Assembly (NCBI GenBank): GCA_945910005.1
Contig: OX246745.1
Location: 6,840,227 to 6,904,226 of the forward strand
Length of the DNA: 64,000 bases
Origin: Isoperla grammatica
Lineage: Eukaryota > Arthropoda > Insecta > Plecoptera > Perlodidae
Direction of reading: 5' to 3'
Shown: in pieces, positions 60,161 to 64,000 of the stretch
How positions within the stretch are numbered: the stretch's first letter is position 1
Layout of the letters: every line of letters begins with the position of its first letter
Made by a program: the position numbers and the translations under genes
The notes under the pieces: generated by a model
The model's database searches: none
Told to the model about the DNA's origin: nothing
Seen by the model: the letters and a program-made list of their open reading frames with translations, nothing else

Positions 60161-61346
60161 CAATGTCCATGACGTCACGGTATATCAAGAATACCACCGA
60201 GCCGCACCCAGGTTTTCATCTTGGGGGAAGATTCGGACGGTGAAATGGTGAAGTGGTATTGAAGAGTAAGAGGTATGGAGCAGGGGCCAGCTGCTAGAGA
60301 CGACATTTTTATCAAACTTTCTTCGCCAGCACTGGAAAATGACTTTAAGAGAAATTCTATTTCCATTCAGAAGGACTGTATGTTGTTGATACTAATGGCA
60401 ATATTCTTATATCGTTGACAATGTATGGGCGGTCTGGCCCGAAAGCCCGCACCCTTGCGTGGGCCAATGAATGCCACCAAATACTAAATACAATGGTATA
60501 CCATACACATATACAAAATAGTAATAGCGTACCACACCGGTACTAAAACACAACCTAATGTCACACTCACTCACACCAGTGCAAAGCACAACAGTGTATC
60601 ACACCACTACAAAACTCCTCATGTTAACCATTCTTATTCTAAATACTAATAGTAATAGTTCACCATTTTGACGCTAGTCTCAATGAAAGTGCTCAGTTTG
60701 GTTGGCTACGTTGGCATTATGTTTTATTAATGTGTTCAACTGCAGTGATACTCCGGTAAATTTTTCTTGAAAATGAATTCACCATTTCAAAGATGATTTA
60801 ATTCATATCCGTTCTTGAGCGACATTGTAAGCCTCTAAAACATCAACCACAATAATGTTAAACATGTAAACATGTAAATCACTGACGTGGATTCGACTCC
60901 AAGCCCTAAACCCAGCACATCAGGACGCGGAGGTTACGATAAGCCTCGCTGCATGCATTATTTATCTGTGGTACCACCAGGCTTCTAGGCAGGGAGCGAG
61001 AGCGTGTATTGTACGCTAATGGTATTCACTTCCTGTGCCCAGCCGGCCATGCCATACAGAGACACAAATGAATGAATTTCAACAATCAATACCTAGAACA
61101 CCTACCTTTACTATTCCATTCATGGAAGCCAGTGGCCGAGGTACAGTGCGGTCATGAGGAATACAACAACTTTGGGCAGGAAGTGAAGTTCGCCCACGCG
61201 CCCGTCTGGCGATCGCAGGAACTAGATTAAGTAATTATGACAAACCGAGCACTTTCCTCACGCACACATATCGATTGGATTAGCTACATAGTATTCGTGT
61301 GTTAATGCTGGAAGATCTGGGTTCGAGTTATGACTGGTTCACGTTA
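60161..61346. other. Spacer, no gene seen
   Basis: No credible gene. TCTGGGTTCGAGTTATGAC at about 61317 is B-box-like but isolated. Confidence 0.4.
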
Positions 61347-61515
61347 CTATAGTTGTCCCAAGACTGCCTTACATATGCTTTCGTCACGGGCGAGACACTC
61401 GCAGCCAATCAGCGATCGGTATTTGCGCGGGGCTGTCTCGGGTGGTTCGCTGGTTGGCTACGAGTGCCTCGCCTGTGACGAAAGCATGTGCAAGGTAGTC
61501 TTGGGACAACTATAG
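61347..61515. mobile_element. Foldback element with 68-nt arms
   Basis: Left arm 61347-61414 (CTATAGTTGTCCCAAGACTG...CAGCCAATCAGCG) and right arm 61448-61515 are inverse with about six differences, around a 33-nt GC-rich loop. No target duplication longer than a few bases is visible. It is unrelated to FB1 by sequence. Confidence 0.88.
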
Positions 61516-62618
61516 ATCATAGTCTACAGTAGTAGGATATGATGCTGCAAAGTAAGTATTCTTATGTTTACGAATCCACAGGCAAGAGGGAAAGAGAGGA
61601 AGGAAACTTCAATAAGGGATGATTACAACCTTGGGTTGGACACCTGAAGATTCCTAACACAGTGGGCGTGACTAATGAAGTATGTATGCACTCTGCTAAG
61701 CGGCGGAAGACTGTCTTTACGAATGTGTGAAAGAAAGAAAGGAAACTGCTTATTTTCATTGAACAGCGCGTAAAAAAGAGACGTGAATAGATGAGGATCT
61801 GATTCTGAGGTCGGTATGAGACCAGAGCCGGTAAATACATTTATGTGATATCACATTATTATATCAGTGCGAATTGACGGGGGGGATGGGGAGGGCAGGG
61901 ATTCCCCCCTCTGGCAATTTCATCAATGGCTCTGTTTTACTGAAAGGTATCCCCGCCGAGGGTGGCTAAATACCCACCTCTGGATACTCATCTCATCTTA
62001 TATCACATCAAGTGACTTTATCTTGTAACGTTGATTTAATAATGCGTCAATTTACATTTATGTTCCCAGCCAGGAAGTGTTTGTACATTAATAAACCAAA
62101 CCAATGGACTCTCAGATCGCTTCTAAGGCCATCACGAGGGCAATATACCCCAACCAAATTTTACCTACGGCGGCTGGGGCTTTGGCCCAGACCCCTTACT
62201 GGCCACGCAAATACTATACGCTTACTTGGGCTCCCCCCCCCCCCCCCTGCCAAGCCGCCAATTCTCTTTCTAACTTGTTGAAATGTTTCACAACAATTGT
62301 TTTTTCAATGATCACGAATACTATATACCCTATATTTGTCATAGTATGGAATTCATTTGCAATATTTACATGCGTATCACAATACAGAAAAAAGATTGAA
62401 CGTCAGTTTTGGCATACATTACACTCTTGGCTTCGTAATGCGTATTGGTTCTGCTGTGAATCCTTCTTGATATGGAAAGCACTATAAGCACAGTGGAGCA
62501 TCTACGGAACGAAGTATACTTCTGTATCTACCCACGCGAACCGGAGGCTCATTCGCCTGGCCCGGCCACTACAGTCACTAGTATAGTTTACACAGGAAGT
62601 CGTTAGCGCCCACGACTA
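61516..62618. other. Spacer, no gene seen
   Basis: Contains G and C runs (about 61879-61891, 62226-62239) and CTGGGGCTTTGGCCCAGAC, which resembles the interior of hAT-like elements, but I found no matching ends. Frames of 89-127 codons lack recognisable domains. Confidence 0.4.
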
Positions 62619-63020
62619 ACTCCACCCTTCCAATACTCCCGCCACGTAGAGCCTTCTCACTACTCACTAGCGCTTTCTCTCAGGGGTAGACAAGGCTTTC
62701 ACTCCACCCTTCCAATACTCCCGCCACGTACAGCCTTCTCACTACTCACTAGCGCTTTCTCTCAGGGGTAGACAAGGCTTTCACTCCACCCTTCCAATAC
62801 TCCCGCCACGTAGAGCCTTCTCACTACTCACTAGCGCTTTCTCTCAGGGGTAGACAAGGCGTTCACTCCACCCTTCCAATACTCCCGCCACGTAGAGCCT
62901 TCTCACTACTCACTAGCGCTTTCTCTCAGGGGTAGACAAGGCTTTCACTCCACCCTTTCAATACTCCCGCCACGTACAGCCTTCTCACTACTCACTAGCG
63001 CTTTCTCTCAGGGGTAGACA
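62619..63020. repeat. 82-bp tandem repeat, about 5 copies
   Basis: Units carry CTCCACCCTTCCAATACTCC, CGCCACGTA(G/C)AGCCTTCTC and ACTACTCACTAGCGCTTTCT, then CTCAGGGGTAGACA. Copies are nearly identical (GTAGAG/GTACAG variants), indicating a recent expansion. Confidence 0.95.
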
Positions 63021-63593
63021 TGAAATATCTTCAAAAACCATGGATTCATTTTTGGATTTTATGTTTACACATTTCTATTTGTCATTCGTCATTGTCCAAC
63101 CCCTTCCTTAATTTAAGTTCCCTCGCGCCAGAGTAAGGGGGGCTACTCCCCCCCCCCATCTTCCCACAATGGTGAGTTGAGGCAATCGATCAGTAGTTTC
63201 GGTGTAAGTTCGTTCTAAACTTAGATATGATTGTATTCATTCGAAGTAAGCCTCTAAAACCCCCGTGATAATACGTTTTTATTTGTATTGCTTCCAATTC
63301 CGAGCTTGAATGGTAGTAAGACTAGACTGCCAACGATAAGCACGTTTTGAGCGAACATAAGGGAACCACAAATTATTACTGCGTTCTAGCCCGTGCAGCG
63401 AGTACTTCAAGGCTTCTTCTTCAACACAAACCCACACGCTGTAGCTTATACTACCCTCTTCCCTATGTATTATGATAATTGTGATAATCCCCATGCACCA
63501 CCCTACCACTGAGTATCTTATTTCCGGTGTTATTTACAAGGTGCCCACAATTTGTAAACAAAAATATTTCATGAACAAAATAATAATAAAAAA
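63021..63593. other. Spacer, no gene seen
   Basis: No gene or repeat recognised apart from a C-run at about 63149-63158. Confidence 0.4.
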
Positions 63594-63822
63594 AAACGCT
63601 TATATTTAAATGCACTAAAAAGTAAAAAATAAATTTTCGCCCAACAAATTTTTGCCTCACTCGGTAAATAAAAGTGTTGGGCACTTTCGGTATTGACATA
63701 GATTACAGTATTCTGCTGTTTATGCAGGGAAAGCGCCCAACGCTTTTATTTTCCGAGTGAGGCAAAATTTTGTTGGGCGAAAATTTATTTTTTACTTTTT
63801 GGTGCTTTTAAATATAAGCGTT
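63594..63822. mobile_element. Foldback element with ~93-nt arms
   Basis: Left arm about 63594-63688 and right arm about 63731-63822 are inverse (AACGCTTATATTTAAA; AAAAATAAATTTTCGCCCAA; TTTGCCTCACTCGG; AAAAG.GTTGGGC), with a central spacer of about 42 bp. No coding content. Flanks are A/T-rich, hiding any target duplication. Confidence 0.85.
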
Positions 63823-64000
63823 GTTATTTTAAAAAATTATTTTTTTCATGTAATATTATTTTATGCTTTTAAAGAATCTTGCAATTCCTACCGTGATAGA
63901 TAACAGCAGTTGCGCTAGCACCAACTCCATCCGATCAACTGTGAGGTCGGACCACGCGATAAGGGAACGCACCTATGCGTACATGGTGAATGACTCACCG
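63823..64000. other. Spacer, no gene seen
   Basis: Short tail of the window; nothing recognised. Confidence 0.4.

Overview
This is a eukaryotic, almost certainly invertebrate-animal, genomic window. It has no operons and no long clean coding frames. It is dominated by tandem repeats and short non-autonomous transposons, with one recognisable intact protein-coding gene: a divergent Yippee-like (YPEL) zinc-binding protein at 51675-52031 on the + strand. tRNA-derived SINEs, decayed CR1/jockey-type LINE fragments with (ATT)n tails, many hAT-type MITEs and AT-rich spacer DNA fit a metazoan. I cannot assign a phylum from the sequence alone.

Layout. 1-16 kb: mostly unique AT-rich spacer with an 83-bp satellite (3.6-4.9 kb), MITEs, one SINE, a hAT MITE with a perfect 8-bp target duplication (11587-11908), and at 15.4-15.9 kb a striking cluster of alternating CACGTG and TGACGTCA palindromes. 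17-24 kb: a 50-bp satellite, a 58/59-bp dimeric satellite, a long (CACACG)n tract, a reverse-strand SINE and a broken LINE reverse transcriptase. 25.4-35.7 kb: a nested structure that is the highlight of the window. A 60-bp satellite is interrupted by an 8.7-kb hAT-like element (26333-35023) with matching ends and a perfect 8-bp target duplication. Most of its interior is a 168-bp satellite of about 47 copies, and a second hAT-like element lies at the right edge of that array. 36-41 kb: short repeats, MITEs, LINE 3' ends, (ATT)n tracts and a 56-nt-arm hairpin. 41.6-44.2 kb: a 96-bp satellite, itself interrupted by a hAT MITE with a perfect 8-bp duplication. 46.5-51 kb: inverted MITE copies, another hAT MITE, a 14-bp minisatellite and a foldback element. 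51.6-52.4 kb: the Yippee-like gene, followed directly by a dimeric repeat. 55.5-60.2 kb: a 44-bp satellite of about 104 copies with 88-bp higher-order structure. 60-64 kb: two foldback elements and an 82-bp repeat.

The recurring theme is tandem repeats and cut-and-paste elements embedded in one another. Two satellites carry datable hAT insertions, and one satellite appears to have expanded inside a hAT element. Most long open frames here are products of repeat units lacking stop codons and are not genes. All periods, copy numbers and boundaries were read by eye and are approximate to a few bases unless an exact target duplication fixes them.
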